Source: Bettongia penicillata ogilbyi
Taxonomy: Eukaryota > Chordata > Mammalia > Diprotodontia > Potoroidae
Direction: 5' to 3'
Assembly (NCBI GenBank): GCA_023548195.1
Contig: JAJHZJ010000008.1
Coordinates: 5,418,215-5,482,214, forward strand
Length of the DNA: 64,000 nt
In this document: positions 1 to 10,256 of the stretch, piece by piece
Layout of the letters: every line of letters begins with the position of its first letter
Position numbering within the stretch: the first letter of the stretch is position 1
Translations under genes and position numbers: made by a program
Notes under the pieces: generated by a model
Told to the model about the DNA's origin: nothing
What the model saw: only the letters and a program-made list of their open reading frames with translations
Databases searched by the model: none

Positions 1-63
1 TTGTCACTACAAAAAGAGCTGCTAAAAATATTTTTGTACAAATAAGTTCTCTGTCTCTCTTTG

Positions 64-126
<63 letters not shown>

Positions 127-369
127 GTAATGGTTTTGCTGAATCAAAGGGTATGCACAGTTTGATTGCTCTTTGGGCATAGTTCTAAATTGTGCTTCAG
201 AATGGTTGGATCAGTTCACAACTCCACCAACAGTGCCTTAGTGTTCTAGTTTTCCCCCATCCCCACCAATATTTATTATTTTCCTTTCCTGTTGTACTAG
301 CAAATCTGATAGATATGATGTGGTACCTCAGAGTTCATCTCTAATCAGTAGTGACTTAGAGTATTTTCT
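1..369 (-). mobile_element. L1 3' region fragment
   Basis: Reads as antisense L1 near the ORF2 C-terminus: the plus strand has the stretches 'agaatggttggatcag' and 'tcacaactccaccaacagtg' that recur in other L1 copies here (about 1100, 6135). A CT microsatellite sits inside it. It stops at about 370, where the poly-T of another L1 copy begins, so it was interrupted by that later insertion. The 5' continuation is not seen next to the second copy. Confidence 0.8.
48..124. repeat. (CT)n microsatellite
   Basis: About 77 bp of nearly pure CT dinucleotide inside an L1 fragment. It replaces part of the L1 sequence that other copies carry between the 'atatttttgtacaaata' stretch and the 'gggtatgcacag' stretch. 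Confidence 0.95.
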
Positions 370-1690
370 TTTTTTTTTATATTCAGTGTTCTACAATCAC
401 TACCATATAACTTGGACATTTTCCCCCTCCCTCCCCCCTCCCAATCCCCTCCTTCCCCGAGATAGCATACAATTTTATATAGGTTCTACACAGACATTCC
501 TATTAAATACATTTTCACCATAATCATGTTGTGTATAAGAATTCAAAGGAATGGGAGAAATCATATAACAAACCAAAACATAATACAAAAGAAAATGATC
601 TGCTACATTCTGAGACTGAATTCCATAGTTCTTTCTCTGGATGTGGAAGGCATTTTGCTTTAAAAGACCACTGGGAATTTTTTTTAAGTCCTTGCATTGC
701 AATGAAGTTCCAAATCTACCAGAAAAAAAACTCTCACACACTGTGATCGTTGCTGTGCTCAAAGTTCTCCTAGTCTGCTCCTTTCATCCAGCATCAGATC
801 ATATAAATCTTTCCAGGCCTCTCTGAAGTCTTCCTGTTAATCATTTCTTATAGCACAATAGTATTCTATTACATTCATATACCGTAATGTATTCAGCCAT
901 TCCCTAATTGATAGGCATCCCCTTGATTTCCAGTTTTTGGCCACCAGAAAAAATGCTGCAATAAATATTTTTGTACATGTGGGACCCTTTCCCATTTTTA
1001 TAATCTCTTGGGGATGTAGTCTTAGAAGCGATATTGCTGGGTCAAATGGTATGCACATTTTTGTAGCCCCTTGGACATAGTTCCAAATTGCACTCCAGAA
1101 TGGTTGGATCAGCTCACAACTCCACCAACAATGAATTAGTGTTCCAACTTTCCCACATCTTCTCCAAAATTTATCATCTTCCTGTTTTGTCATATTAGCA
1201 AATCTCATAGGTATGATGTGGTACCTCAGAGTTGTTTAGATTTGCATCTCTCTAATCAATAGTGATTTAGAGTATTTTTTCATATATGACTATAGATGTC
1301 TTTAATTTCTTCCTCTGAAAACTGCCTGTTCATATTCTTTGACTATTTAGCAATTGGGGAATATTTAGAGCATTTTTCATGGCTATACATAGCATTGATT
1401 TCTTCATGTGAAAATTGCCTGTTCATGTCCTTTCATCATTTTCAATGGTGAATGACTTGTATTTTTGTAAATTTGACTTAGTTCTCTATATATTTGAGAA
1501 ATGAGACATTTATCAGAGACACTTGAAGTAAAAATTGTTTCTTAGCTTTCTGCTTTCCTTCTAATCTTGGTTGCATTTGGTGTTATTTGTGAAAAAAGTT
1601 TTTAATTTAATATGATCAAAATGATCCATTCTCTGTTTCATCATGTTCCCTATCTCTTGGTTAGTCATGAATTCTTCCCTTCTTTGAGAT
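370..1690 (-). mobile_element. L1 3' end (ORF2 C-terminus plus 3' UTR)
   Basis: On the minus strand this runs from ORF2-derived sequence at about 1690 to a 3' UTR whose A-tail appears as the T-run at 370-380. The pyrimidine-rich stretch after the T-run (421-462) is typical of the 3' UTR of these marsupial L1s and also occurs at about 5440 and 52310. An internal direct duplication of about 95 bp (1268-1362 and 1363-1456) repeats the segment containing 'aattgcctgttcat'. Confidence 0.85.
837..1208 (-). pseudogene. L1 ORF2 C-terminal fragment
   Basis: A 123-codon open stretch reading ...GTLIHCWWSCELIQPFW..., ...IPFDPAISLLRLHPQE... and ...FIAAFFLVAKNWKSRGCLS...EWLNTLRYMNVIEYYCAIRND. The order CWW, then IAA.F.VAKNWK, then EWL...EYY.AI is the C-terminus of L1 ORF2 beyond the reverse transcriptase domain. 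The endonuclease and RT domains are absent, so it cannot act alone. It is a relic, not a host gene. Confidence 0.8.
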
Positions 1691-1959
1691 GAAATTTGGC
1701 ATATAAAATTTCATTGCTTAGCTAGTTATTCATGTGCATTTGTGAACATGGGTACTAAATTGTCTGAAGACATAAAGATATCCTTTGGTAGCCTTACCTG
1801 GCTTTGGCAATAGAGATGTGTCTGGATTCCCTACCTGCTTACAGTCAATCGATTGGGCATTTGGTGACAGAATTCCCTGGCTGTGCCTCCAAAGGAGTCC
1901 CTTAGAAACTTACTAGCAGTCTTGAAGAAGATTACCAAATGATGAGATCAATTCCTTGT
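1691..1959. other. No recognisable feature
   Basis: AT-rich sequence after the L1 fragment. No open reading or repeat family could be supported. Confidence 0.4.
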
Positions 1960-2095
1960 CTGGCTAATTAATTGGTCAATAAATATTTATTAAGCACCTA
2001 CTATGTGTCAGACAATGTGACAAACTCGAGATAGAAAGAAAGGCAAAAAATAGTCTTTGCTCACTTCTATAACATGGGAGACAGCACAGAACTGA
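1960..2095 (-). mobile_element. L2 3' end fragment
   Basis: Plus strand carries 'aataaatatttattaagc' followed by 'acctactatgtgtcag', the reverse complement of the L2 3' terminus, then the A-rich 'aaagaaaggcaaaaaat' seen in other L2 copies here (25120). Confidence 0.75.
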
Positions 2096-2208
2096 GATAA
2101 AATGTAAAGATTCAGCAGTACTGGAAAATTGTTGACTTTGATGGTTTCAGCAATCCAATGAAACTAGCTTTTTTGTAATATCTCATCCATAATCCTCTGT
2201 CTCCAGGT

Positions 2209-2456
2209 GTATGTGTTCAGTCCTATTTCAGTTGTGTATGACTCACTGTGACCCCATTTGGGGTTTCCTTGGCAAAAATACTGTAGTCGTTTGCCATTTC
2301 CTTCTCTAGCACATTTTCAAGATTAGGAAACTGAGGCAAACAGGGTGAAGTGACTTGCCCAGGGAGACAGAGCTACTAAGTATCTGAGGCCAAATTTGAA
2401 CTCAGGAAGAGGAGTCTTTCTGCTGCCTGGCTGCCCTCATCCTGGCTGCCCTCATC
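2209..2456 (-). mobile_element. MAR1-type CORE-SINE (tRNA head, BovB-like tail)
   Basis: Plus strand starts with the reverse-complemented BovB-like tail ('gtatgactcactgtgaccccat') and contains 'gccatttccttctc', 'ggaaactgaggcaaac' and 'gaagtgacttgcccagg'. The head end has a perfect 15-bp tandem repeat, ctggctgccctcatc, at 2427-2441 and 2442-2456. Confidence 0.85.
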
Positions 2457-2520
2457 TATAAAACAGATGTGGATTAGATCTCTAAAATCCCTTCTGTCTC
2501 TGACATTCTTGGATTCTTGG
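2457..2520 (+). mobile_element. SINE 3' fragment
   Basis: The stretch after 'cctcatctataaaacag' resembles the '(cctcatctgtaaaatgag)...ggactagat...cttcc' 3' half of MIR/THER-type SINEs. Short and diverged. Confidence 0.45.
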
Positions 2521-2789
2521 ATGTTTGTGTCTATTTGTGGAGGGAAGAGGAAAGGCAGTTGGAGGGACCAACACACAATTTTTAATTGTGATGAAGGCAA
2601 TTTGTGCTCTCAGAGCATATATCAAAATTCAGAAGACATGTATATATCATAACAGATCCTTTTTGAGCAACAGTCAACATTATTGGACAACCATGAACAA
2701 TTTGATTCAATGACTTCTTAGTTCAGGAAAGTAAAGTACCCAAACTATTTAGGCTCTTTCCTATCCTTTCTGTAGAAGATCTTTCCTAT

Positions 2790-2985
2790 AGATCATGAGG
2801 TCATAGATTTAGTCAGAAAACACCCCACAAGTCATGTAGTCCAATCTCCCCATTTTATCGCTAAGGAAACCGAGGTCCACAGAGGATAAGTGACTTTTGT
2901 TGAAAGTCACACAAATAGTAAGTGACAGAGCTGGCATTCAAACCTAGATCTTCTAACTCTAAATCCAACACTTTTTAAAGAATCA
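2790..2985 (-). mobile_element. MIR/THER-type SINE
   Basis: Contains 'gtagtccaatctccccatttta', 'aggaaaccgaggtcc' and 'agtgacagagctgg...caaacctagatcttc', the order found in antisense MIR copies. No target-site duplication is visible. Confidence 0.7.
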
Positions 2986-4208
2986 TTTTAAGATAGGTGG
3001 CAAAAGCTGACCTTCTTTGCCCTGGTAAAGCCAGATAGAATCTTACAACTTTAAAGTATCTGCTAAGGAGAACAAAAATTGCAGATGCTGGATGCAGAAG
3101 AGATTTTAGAAGTTAGAGCTACAGAAAAGAGGAAAAAAAGAGTGCTCCCAGAAAGCAAGATTCTTCCCAATTAAAAAAAGCACAATTTCCTTGGAGACCA
3201 GAAAGAATTCAAGACATTTGACCCAAAGGCAATGTTCCAAATCATTTTGCAGACTCCTCAAAAAAAAAAAATCTCCCAAACCAACCAGCTACTAAGACAT
3301 GATAAAAAAAAAAATAACCTTCCAATTTAGGCAAATAAACTTAGAGTGTACCTTCTTTTCTCTACTCCTTCACTACCCTCCCAAAATTTCAGACTGCAAC
3401 ATTTTCTTAAAATAATGCTTTGTACCAAGGAATCACATCAAGAGTGAGGATTTCGCTTGGTTAGAAAACAACTTGTTTTAGTTTTCTCTATTGCCCTAAG
3501 TTAATCAAAAGAGACGGCTTTCATTCTTCTTTGTACACCGTCCCCTAAGGTCCTCACCCATCCTTCCTAGACTTCCTACATCAAGAATCCAGAGTTTGAG
3601 TAAATGTGCACATCCATTCATTAGGTGGGGGGGGTTGTTCCTTCTGCCCAACCTAGCGACATTTAACTTGGTTCCCTCAGGTTTTGAGCTCTTGAAGAGT
3701 ATAGGATTGTGCTTAGTACTTGGATTCATTAAGAGAAGAATTTTTTTTTTTAACAGCCACAATGCTAGAGAAGCAAAACTGTCATCTAATATCCACCTAC
3801 TGAGCTTTGTTCCTCAGGGCAAATTTCAAAGGCTTTGCCCAGTGTCTTCACCAGACAAACGTAAGAGTCACACAGACAGTTTAGAGACACAAAAATGCCT
3901 CACGTTGCCAAAGAAAATAAGAAAAACTGACGAATTACAGACTGAGCATTAGACAGACACATAGATAGAATCAATGTGCTTTTTTTTTCTTATGCAAAGG
4001 GAAAAAAAATTAGATGCAAACTTTACATTTAAAACTGTATTGTTTCCGTTTAATCTGGCCACCATCCGAGTAGTGATCTGGATGTTAGAGAAGAGATGAA
4101 TGGGAGACATTGGCAGGGATTGAAGCTTGGGGATGAATGTGGAAATGTAGAATGGGTGTTTCTTTTTTTCTGGCTTTGAGCTGACTGTTGTTTCTGTCTG
4201 TTTTTTAG
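2986..4208 (+). other. Repeat-poor segment upstream of candidate exon
   Basis: No repeat family is recognised over about 1.2 kb, apart from A-runs near 3260 and 3305. The end is pyrimidine-rich (about 4160-4206) and closes with a TTTTTTAG just before the candidate exon, consistent with an intron 3' end. Confidence 0.4.
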
Positions 4209-4324
4209 AACTGATCCAAGAGGACAGGGAAGTCAGTGTGGGCGGCTCGAAGGAAGCCTCCTTCTCTACAGCTGCGGCTCAGCGGATTAGGCGCTTCATC
4301 CACAAGGCAACATTACACAAGTAG
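4209..4324 (+). CDS. Candidate terminal coding exon A, unidentified gene
   Basis: A pyrimidine tract ending TTTTTTAG at 4208 is followed by AA|CTG and an open reading of 37 codons closed by TAG at 4322-4324. The peptide starts LIQEDREVSVGG and ends RIRRFIHKATLHK, basic at its C-terminus. The segment has at least five CpGs within about 85 bp in a region otherwise poor in CpG, and the reading stays open through them. A second frame is open for 26 codons, so the frame is inferred, favoured by length and by the paired exon B at 5232. The phase implies that the upstream exon supplies one base of the first codon. Upstream exons were not found and the gene was not recognised. It could instead be the last exon of a non-coding transcript or an exon fossil. 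Confidence 0.45.
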
Positions 4325-5231
4325 TCTTTGAACAAAAGTCATGGATACTACTAATGATATGGTAATCCTTAATCGAGCTACCTCCCAGTAGTGATTATAC
4401 TGACATGGGAAGAATTATCGAAGTCGTGGAAGCAGCCTACAACACTGTGGCATTGTTCATCCCAAGCTTGACCAAGACTAACTTTTACCAGCATCTCTAA
4501 CGTCACCTTCCTCCACCCCCACTCCACCCCCTTGCCTCTGCCCCCACCCATGAAAAAAAACGAGAAAGAAAACCCTGATCCTAAATCTTTTTTTTTTTTA
4601 AATTTGTTTTCTGCAAGTTCCCACACACATCTAGTGTCGTCTCAAAATTCATGCTGCCAACTGTCCCTAGGAACCATTTCCATCTGAGACCAAGACCACA
4701 CAAAGGTTACTTCTGTAGATCTCAGTGAAGATGTTTTAATTGTCTGACAAAAGATGCTGCCATTATTTGACTTGCAAATGTCAGTCTCTGGATCTCTGGA
4801 TAGCATGGTCAGAATGAGCAAATTTGTCATTAAATTTCCCAACCATCCTAATCATGATACTTGGATACAAATTGTTCCTCCACTGCGATACTGACTGAAT
4901 GGTCCAGACAGAACCCAATGATTCACTATGCTATACAACTTTTCCTGAGGGTCCAATACCCTCAGACAATTTTTTTCCTCCTATATGAAGAACTACATCG
5001 ACCACCTCTGAGGAATTAGAGGTAAGAGAGAAACAGTTACATCAAAAAGCCACATTATTCTCCATGGCCATTTAGACTAATAAAGAATATCAGATTCCCC
5101 ACCCGCAGCTGCCACGTTCAATGAATAATTCCCTTAATGATAATTATATTATTTTATAATAATAAATCAGTGGATTGCCAGTATTTCTAAATGTATTTTG
5201 AATTCACTCTTTTTTCTGTTTGTTTTTTAAG
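4325..5231 (+). other. Possible 3' UTR of exon A / intron before exon B
   Basis: No repeat recognised. It contains AATAAA at 5079-5084 and again near 5160, which would serve as polyadenylation signals for exon A, and ends in a pyrimidine tract and AAG before exon B. Two short segments of this region (4480-4517 and 4707-4743) reappear elsewhere in the window, at 10257-10294 and 6013-6049. Confidence 0.3.
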
Positions 5232-5293
5232 AACTGATAAAAGAGGACATGGAAGTCAGTGCTCGTATAAAAACAAAAATAATGAATAAATAA
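5232..5293 (+). CDS. Candidate alternative terminal exon B (partial copy of exon A)
   Basis: The 30 bp from 5232 match 4209-4238 at 27 positions, and both are preceded by TTCTGT-YTGTTTTTT-(A)AG. After this 30-bp block the two diverge completely. In the same phase as exon A the reading is 19 codons (LIKEDMEVSARIKTKIMNK) to TAA at 5291-5293, and AATAAA at 5285-5290 overlaps the stop region. This looks like a duplicated splice acceptor with a new C-terminus. Short length and lack of CpG make it weaker than exon A. It may be an unused duplicate. Confidence 0.3.
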
Positions 5294-5394
5294 GAGATCC
5301 CCACAGAATTAATCTGGTCTCAAAGATCTCTTCTACACTCACATTTCATGATTCATTTTATCTTCATGAAAATTCTCTTATGTTAGTGAGGTAC

Positions 5395-6215
5395 AGCATG
5401 ACTTTTTCTTTTTTCAATTTTAGTTTTGAGTTCCAAACTCTATCCCTCCCTCCTTGCCCCCTTCCTGAGACAGTAAGCACTCACAGGTTAAAAATGTGCT
5501 ATTATGCAAAACATTTCCATATTAGTTATTTTATACAAAAAGATTCAAATAAAAGAAAACAAAATGAAAGCAAGAGTGAAAATAGCATGCATCAGTTTGT
5601 ATTCAAACAATATCAGTTCTTTCTCTGGAGGTAGATAGTGTGCTTCATCACTAGGCCTGTGGAATTGTCATGGATTATTGTATTCCTGATAATAGCTAAA
5701 TCATTCACAGTTCTTCATCATACAATATTGCTGTTACTGTGTACAACGTTCTCCTGGTTCTGTTCTCTTCACTGTGCATCAGTTTATGTAAGTCCTTTGA
5801 GTTTTTTTCTGAAATCATCCTGCTTTTCATTTCTTATAGCACAATAATATTCTATTGCAATCACATACCAGAGCTTTTTTAACCATCCCACAACTGATGA
5901 GCATACCTTTGATTTCCAATTCTTAGCCACCACAAAAAGAGCTAATATGAATATTTTTGTACAAATAGGTCCTTTTCCCTCTTATCAATGTCTTTGGGAT
6001 ATTATAGACCCATTACTTCTGTAGATCTCAGTGAAGATGTTTTAATTGTATTTAATTGTGTTGGTATTGTTTGATCAAAGGGTATACACAGTTTTATAGC
6101 CCTTGGGCATAGTTTCAAATTGTGCTCCCAGAATGGTTGGATCAGCTCACAACTCTACCAACAGTGCATTAGTGTTCCAGTTTTCCCACATCCCCTCCAG
6201 TATCCAACCATTTCC
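5395..6215 (-). mobile_element. L1 3' end with an internal insertion
   Basis: Plus strand runs from the 3' UTR pyrimidine stretch (5440-5465), through 'gttctcctggttctgttctc', 'tcatttcttatagcacaata' and 'ccaccacaaaaagagc', to 'agaatggttggatcagctc' and 'cccacatcccctcc'. Between 'gatattatagaccca' and 'ttggtattg' an extra stretch of about 45 bp is present, and 37 bp of it (6013-6049) is an exact copy of 4707-4743. Confidence 0.85.
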
Positions 6216-6439
6216 TTTTTTGAACACCACTTCTTTTTAATGTACTGCTAGAGGACCAAACAAGTCCCATAACATAAGGAAAAATGGAGTTTTACAAATC
6301 TAATATTTCTGCTAGGCATCTTTGAAGCAGAGCATCCTGGTCTATCACATCTGTTCCAGAATTAGAAAAATAAAAATCCTTGTGAAATAGCACATTTCAA
6401 TGTTCATCCTCCTTGGCAGTTGTGAGATATTTGGTACAA
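6216..6439. other. No recognisable feature
   Basis: Short unannotated stretch between L1 and SINE fragments. Confidence 0.4.
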
Positions 6440-6620
6440 AGAGAATAACAGGGGATTTTGATCTGGCGGTCCTAGGTTCAAATCTCGTTTCTGTCTCTTG
6501 CTAGCCATGTGACCTTGGATAAGTTACTTGTCCTCTCTAAGTTTCTATTTCCTTATTTTTAAATAAAGGGGATGTACTTGATACCCTCTGAAGTCCTTTT
6601 CAGCTTTAAACCTATGATCC
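6440..6620 (+). mobile_element. MIR/THER-type SINE
   Basis: tRNA-like 'cctaggttcaaatctcg', then 'gccatgtgaccttgga', 'taagttacttgtcctctct' and a 3' part ending '...ctttaaacctatgatcc'. Diverged, no clear target duplication. Confidence 0.7.
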
Positions 6621-6699
6621 AATGTTGTGAAGGAAGAGGAGTAAGATCTTGCCTATGATGTCTATTAAAGAAAGTGTTTTATGAGATACTAAAGTGACA

Positions 6700-6795
6700 A
6701 AAAGCAAATCGCCTTTGTAGACCTGTTTCCCCATCTGAAACATGAGGCCATTGGACTTGAAAAATCTCCTTCTTGATTTGAATATTATGAATATT
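6700..6795 (+). mobile_element. SINE 3' fragment
   Basis: 'gacctgtttccccatctgaaa' and 'aggccattggacttg' match the 3' half of the preceding SINE type. Confidence 0.5.
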
Positions 6796-6934
6796 ATGAT
6801 TAATGCAAAGCTGAATACACCAATAACTGATTCAAATGTTTAGGCATCACCCGTCATCCACTAGTTTTTCCCAACATCATGACATCTTGGTCCACTTCAA
6901 AAACAAAAAAAAGCAACCAACAATAACAAAGGAC

Positions 6935-7146
6935 TATTGAACTGTGGAGTAGAAAGAACTCTATATTTGGAGTAAAAAATCCTGAGTTCAAATCTCAGCT
7001 ATGTCACTTATTACCTTGGGCTGGAAGGAATCTGAGAAGCAAATCACTTCTACTCTCTGGATTCAATTTTTCCTGGAAAATGAAGAAGGTGGCTTAGATA
7101 AGCTCAAAGGTCCCTTTCCTCTCTGAAATCTGTGACCCCGTGATCT
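6935..7146 (+). mobile_element. MIR/THER-type SINE
   Basis: Contains 'ctgagttcaaatctcagc', a diverged CORE region and the 3' end 'ctgtgaccccgtgatctta'. Confidence 0.65.
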
Positions 7147-7179
7147 TATTTACTGTTCTTGTTTACTCTGTGTTGACGT

Positions 7180-7420
7180 GAAACATTTATTAAGCATCTA
7201 CAATATAGCAGACATGATATTAATGTTTTATAAATATCATCTCACTTGATCCTCACAAGAATTCTAGAAGTTAAGTGCTATTATTATCACCATTTTACAA
7301 TGGAGGAAACTGAGGGAAACAGTTAAGTGTCTTGTGACAGAATGAATCTAACTAGTAAGTGAATCTAGATTTGAATTCAGTTCTACCCAGCATTCTAACC
7401 ACTGTGCCAACTAGCTTGAA
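7180..7420 (-). mobile_element. MIR/THER-type SINE with L2-like tail
   Basis: Begins 'aacatttattaagcatctac', then 'tctcacttgatcctcacaag', 'ccattttacaatggaggaaac' and ends near the tRNA head at 'accactgtgccaactagctt'. Confidence 0.75.
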
Positions 7421-7479
7421 AATATTCATGTCAGTTTGAACTTGTGAGTATTCGAAAAATGGCTATATAGATCATTAAA

Positions 7480-7995
7480 ACTGGCCTTTGGAGTGGAAGG
7501 AAGTCCATCAACTGGGGAATGGTTGGGTATATAATTGTGATGAAATACTATTATGCTAGAAGAAATGATAAGGGGGATACTTTTAGAAAGAGCTGAGAAG
7601 ATTCATATGAACTGATGCAAAGTGAAGTGAGCAGAACCAGGAGAACACTGTACACCATAACAGTAATATTGTAAGGCTGATCAACTGTGAAAGACTTAAT
7701 TCCTCTGATCAAAACAGCTATCCAAGACAATTCCAAAGGATCAATGATGAAATATGCTATCCACCTTCAGAAAGAGAACTGATAAACTCAGTGACGTTTG
7801 AAGGATACTGTTTTCACTTTATTTTTCTTGGCTTTTTCTTTGCAACATGGCTAATAAGAAAATGTTTTGTAAGACATCACATGTATAATTGATATTTTAT
7901 TGCTTGCCTTAATAATTGGGGGGAGGGGATGGAAGGAGAGAATTTTGAACTCAAAATTTTAAAAAAGAATGCTAAAATAAAGTATAAATAAAAAG
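7480..7995 (+). mobile_element. L1 3' end
   Basis: Sense-strand L1: 'ggggaatggttgggta', 'gatgaaatactattatgct', 'gtgagcagaaccaggagaac' and a 3' UTR ending 'tttgaactcaaaattttaaa'. The ORF2 C-terminal reading is broken. Confidence 0.85.
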
Positions 7996-8050
7996 TAAAA
8001 TGGACAATTGTGATTTAAAAAAAAAACCTGGACTATCTATGACACTTATT

Positions 8051-8278
8051 TGGCAGCTAGGTGGTGCAATCAATAGAGCACCAAGCAGATCTGAGTTCAA
8101 ATCCAGCCTCAGACACTTAGTAGTTGGGCAAGTCACTTCACCCTGTTTGCCTCAGTTTCCTCATCTGTAAAACAATCTGGAGAAGGAAATAGCAAATTAC
8201 TCCAGTATCTTTGCCAAGAAAACTCCAAAGAGGGTCACAAAGAGTCAGACATGACTGAAAAATGACTGAGCAACACAT
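8051..8278 (+). mobile_element. MAR1-type CORE-SINE
   Basis: Head 'ggcagctaggtggtgcaa', CORE 'gggcaagtcacttcacc', then 'ctggagaaggaaatagcaa' and tail 'gtcacaaagagtcagacatg', which matches the BovB 3' end at 55625-55650. Confidence 0.9.
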
Positions 8279-8280
8279 GC

Positions 8281-8375
8281 CACCTATTAGCTATATAGGT
8301 TTGTACAAGGGAAGCATCAGTTTTCTCTTCTGTGAAATAGATAGAAGCTATATTACATGGTTGTCATGAAGAAAT
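8281..8375 (+). mobile_element. SINE fragment
   Basis: 'attagctatataggtttgtac' and 'cagttttctcttctgtgaaa' resemble a diverged CORE-SINE body. Confidence 0.45.
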
Positions 8376-8384
8376 CTCTTTGTG

Positions 8385-8755
8385 AAGAGCCAGAACCAAG
8401 AGAACGTTGTGCACAGTAAAAGCAATATTGTACAAAATCAACTGTTAATGACTTAGCTATTCGGATCAACACAATGATTCAAGACAATTCCAAAGTATTT
8501 ATGATGAAAAAATGCTATCCACCTCCAGAACTGATGAAGTCTGAATATAGACTGAAGCATAATTTTTTTCACTTTGTTTTTCTTGCTTTTTTTGGTAACA
8601 TGACTAATATGGAAATATGGTTGACATGATTTCACATGCATAATTGGTATCCCATTTCGTATTTTTTCAATAGGTGGGGAAGGGGTAGGAGGGAGGGATA
8701 GAATTTGAACTCAAAACGTTTTTAAATGACTTTCAAATAAATAAATAATAATTTG
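8385..8755 (+). mobile_element. L1 3' end
   Basis: 'agccagaaccaagagaacg', 'caagacaattccaaagta', 'gctatccacctccagaac' and the 3' terminus 'tttgaactcaaaacg' followed by an A-rich end. Truncated at its 5' side. Confidence 0.85.
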
Positions 8756-8774
8756 TTTAAAGGCTACAAGAGGT

Positions 8775-8850
8775 TATTAATCAAACAGCAAGCCTTTATT
8801 AAACACCTACCACATGCCTGATACTGTGCCCTAGAAATGTAAATTTGACT
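8775..8850 (-). mobile_element. L2 3' end fragment
   Basis: 'agcctttattaaacacctac' and 'gcctgatactgtgccc' are antisense to the L2 terminus. Confidence 0.65.
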
Positions 8851-9479
8851 TGTGTGAATATAAAAATGTGATTATGGCTTTTTTTTTTGTTGATAAATCA
8901 ATCCCTGAAGTCCTATGAAATGGATCAGAGGTCCCCTGTTCTACAGCTGGAAAATATGGGAAAATATGCCATATTTCCAATATTTTATCAGATCATATTG
9001 CCTCCTTCAGAAAACCCAGAGAGGAATGTCTGAACACAAGGATGAATCACTTATCCTGACCATTTAGTCTGATTCTGAGGATCTATCCTCTCCTAGACCT
9101 TCCAGAAGTCATGACACTCCTCTGCAGATGGGTTCAGATGAACTGACTAAAAAAATAAGGTGCTTAGAATCTCTAGCACTTCTCCTCATAAATATGTGCA
9201 CTCTGTGGACAGGGGTTGAGCAAGAGCTGCAATGGCAGGAGTATCCATGACTTTTTTTTTTTAAGGAGTGACAATCTTTCATGAGACTCTTCATGACAAT
9301 AGTGAGATCTAGAAATAAAGGAAGGCAATAGAAATAAAAACGGGAGAAAAGCCTTCCATTTGTCAGGGCAAACTTGGATTAAGTAGTGACAATCTAGAAA
9401 TTACATGTTACTTGCATTGCAAATTTTTGCAAATTTCAAATTTTAGGTATAATTTACATTGTCACTTTCATTGAACTGA
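8851..9479. other. No recognisable feature
   Basis: About 630 bp without an identifiable repeat or convincing reading frame. Confidence 0.35.
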
Positions 9480-9549
9480 AAGACAGAGTGGAGTCATAGA
9501 TACAGAAGACCAAGTTTGAATTCCTTCTCTGCATCTTTGCTATTTGTGT
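9480..9549 (+). mobile_element. SINE 5' fragment joined to an RTE element
   Basis: 'gaccaagtttgaattcc...gcatctttgctatttgtg' looks like a tRNA-SINE body. It passes into RTE sequence at 'aagttcacttacc', without a visible boundary duplication. Confidence 0.4.
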
Positions 9550-10255
9550 AAGTTCACTTACCTTGGTAGTGTACTTTCCAGGGATGTACACATTGATAAT
9601 GAGGTTGATGTATGCATTACCAGAGCTACCTCAGTGTTTGGGAGGCTCCAAAGGAAAGTGTGGGAGAGAGGAGGTACTAGACTGACTACCAAACTGAAGG
9701 TCTATAGAGCCATTGTGCTGACCTCATTGTTATATGCTTGTTAAACATGGACAGTCTACCAACGCCATGCCAGGAAACCATATTGCTTCCATTTCAAACT
9801 GTCTTAGTTAGATTCTGAGGATCACCTGGAAGGATAAGGTACCTGACACTGAAGTCCTTGCTGGAGCTGAACTGCCAAGTATTCAAACTATGCTTCAGAG
9901 AGTGCAACTCCTATGGGCTGGCCATGTCGTTCGAATGCAAAACGTACACTGGCCAAAAAGACTATTTTATGGAGAACTCACATGGGGCAGGGGATCACAT
10001 AGTGGCCAGAAGAAGCGATAAAAGGACACTCTCAAGGTCTTGCTTAAGAACTTTGTAATTGATTGTATGACATGGGAGACACTGGCATAGGAAGTCCTGC
10101 TTTGATGCCTCACACAGAGATGACCCTGACTGTTCAGAGGCTTTGCTGGAAGAGCACAAACTCTAACACGCCTTCGTGGCCCTTTAGGACAAGCCTATGT
10201 AATCACAGTTCAGAGTGACATGGCCACTGGGATGAGTTGTTTTTACTTTTACAGT
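9550..10255 (+). pseudogene. RTE-clade LINE ORF C-terminal fragment
   Basis: Open from 9544 to 9744: FTYLGSVLSRDVHIDNEVDV, then RATSVFGRLQRKVW, then TKLKVYRAIVLTSLLYAC. This matches the region after the reverse transcriptase core in RTE-type LINEs. It continues in other frames through a second stretch (9858-10058, LNCQVFKLCFRECN). It is closely similar to the minus-strand copy at 15.2-16.0 kb. The reading is broken by frameshifts and stops, so it is dead. Confidence 0.8.
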
Positions 10256-10256
10256 A

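Noticed and set aside
837..1208. A functional reverse transcriptase gene
   Set aside because: Only the L1 ORF2 C-terminus is present; the RT and endonuclease domains are missing.
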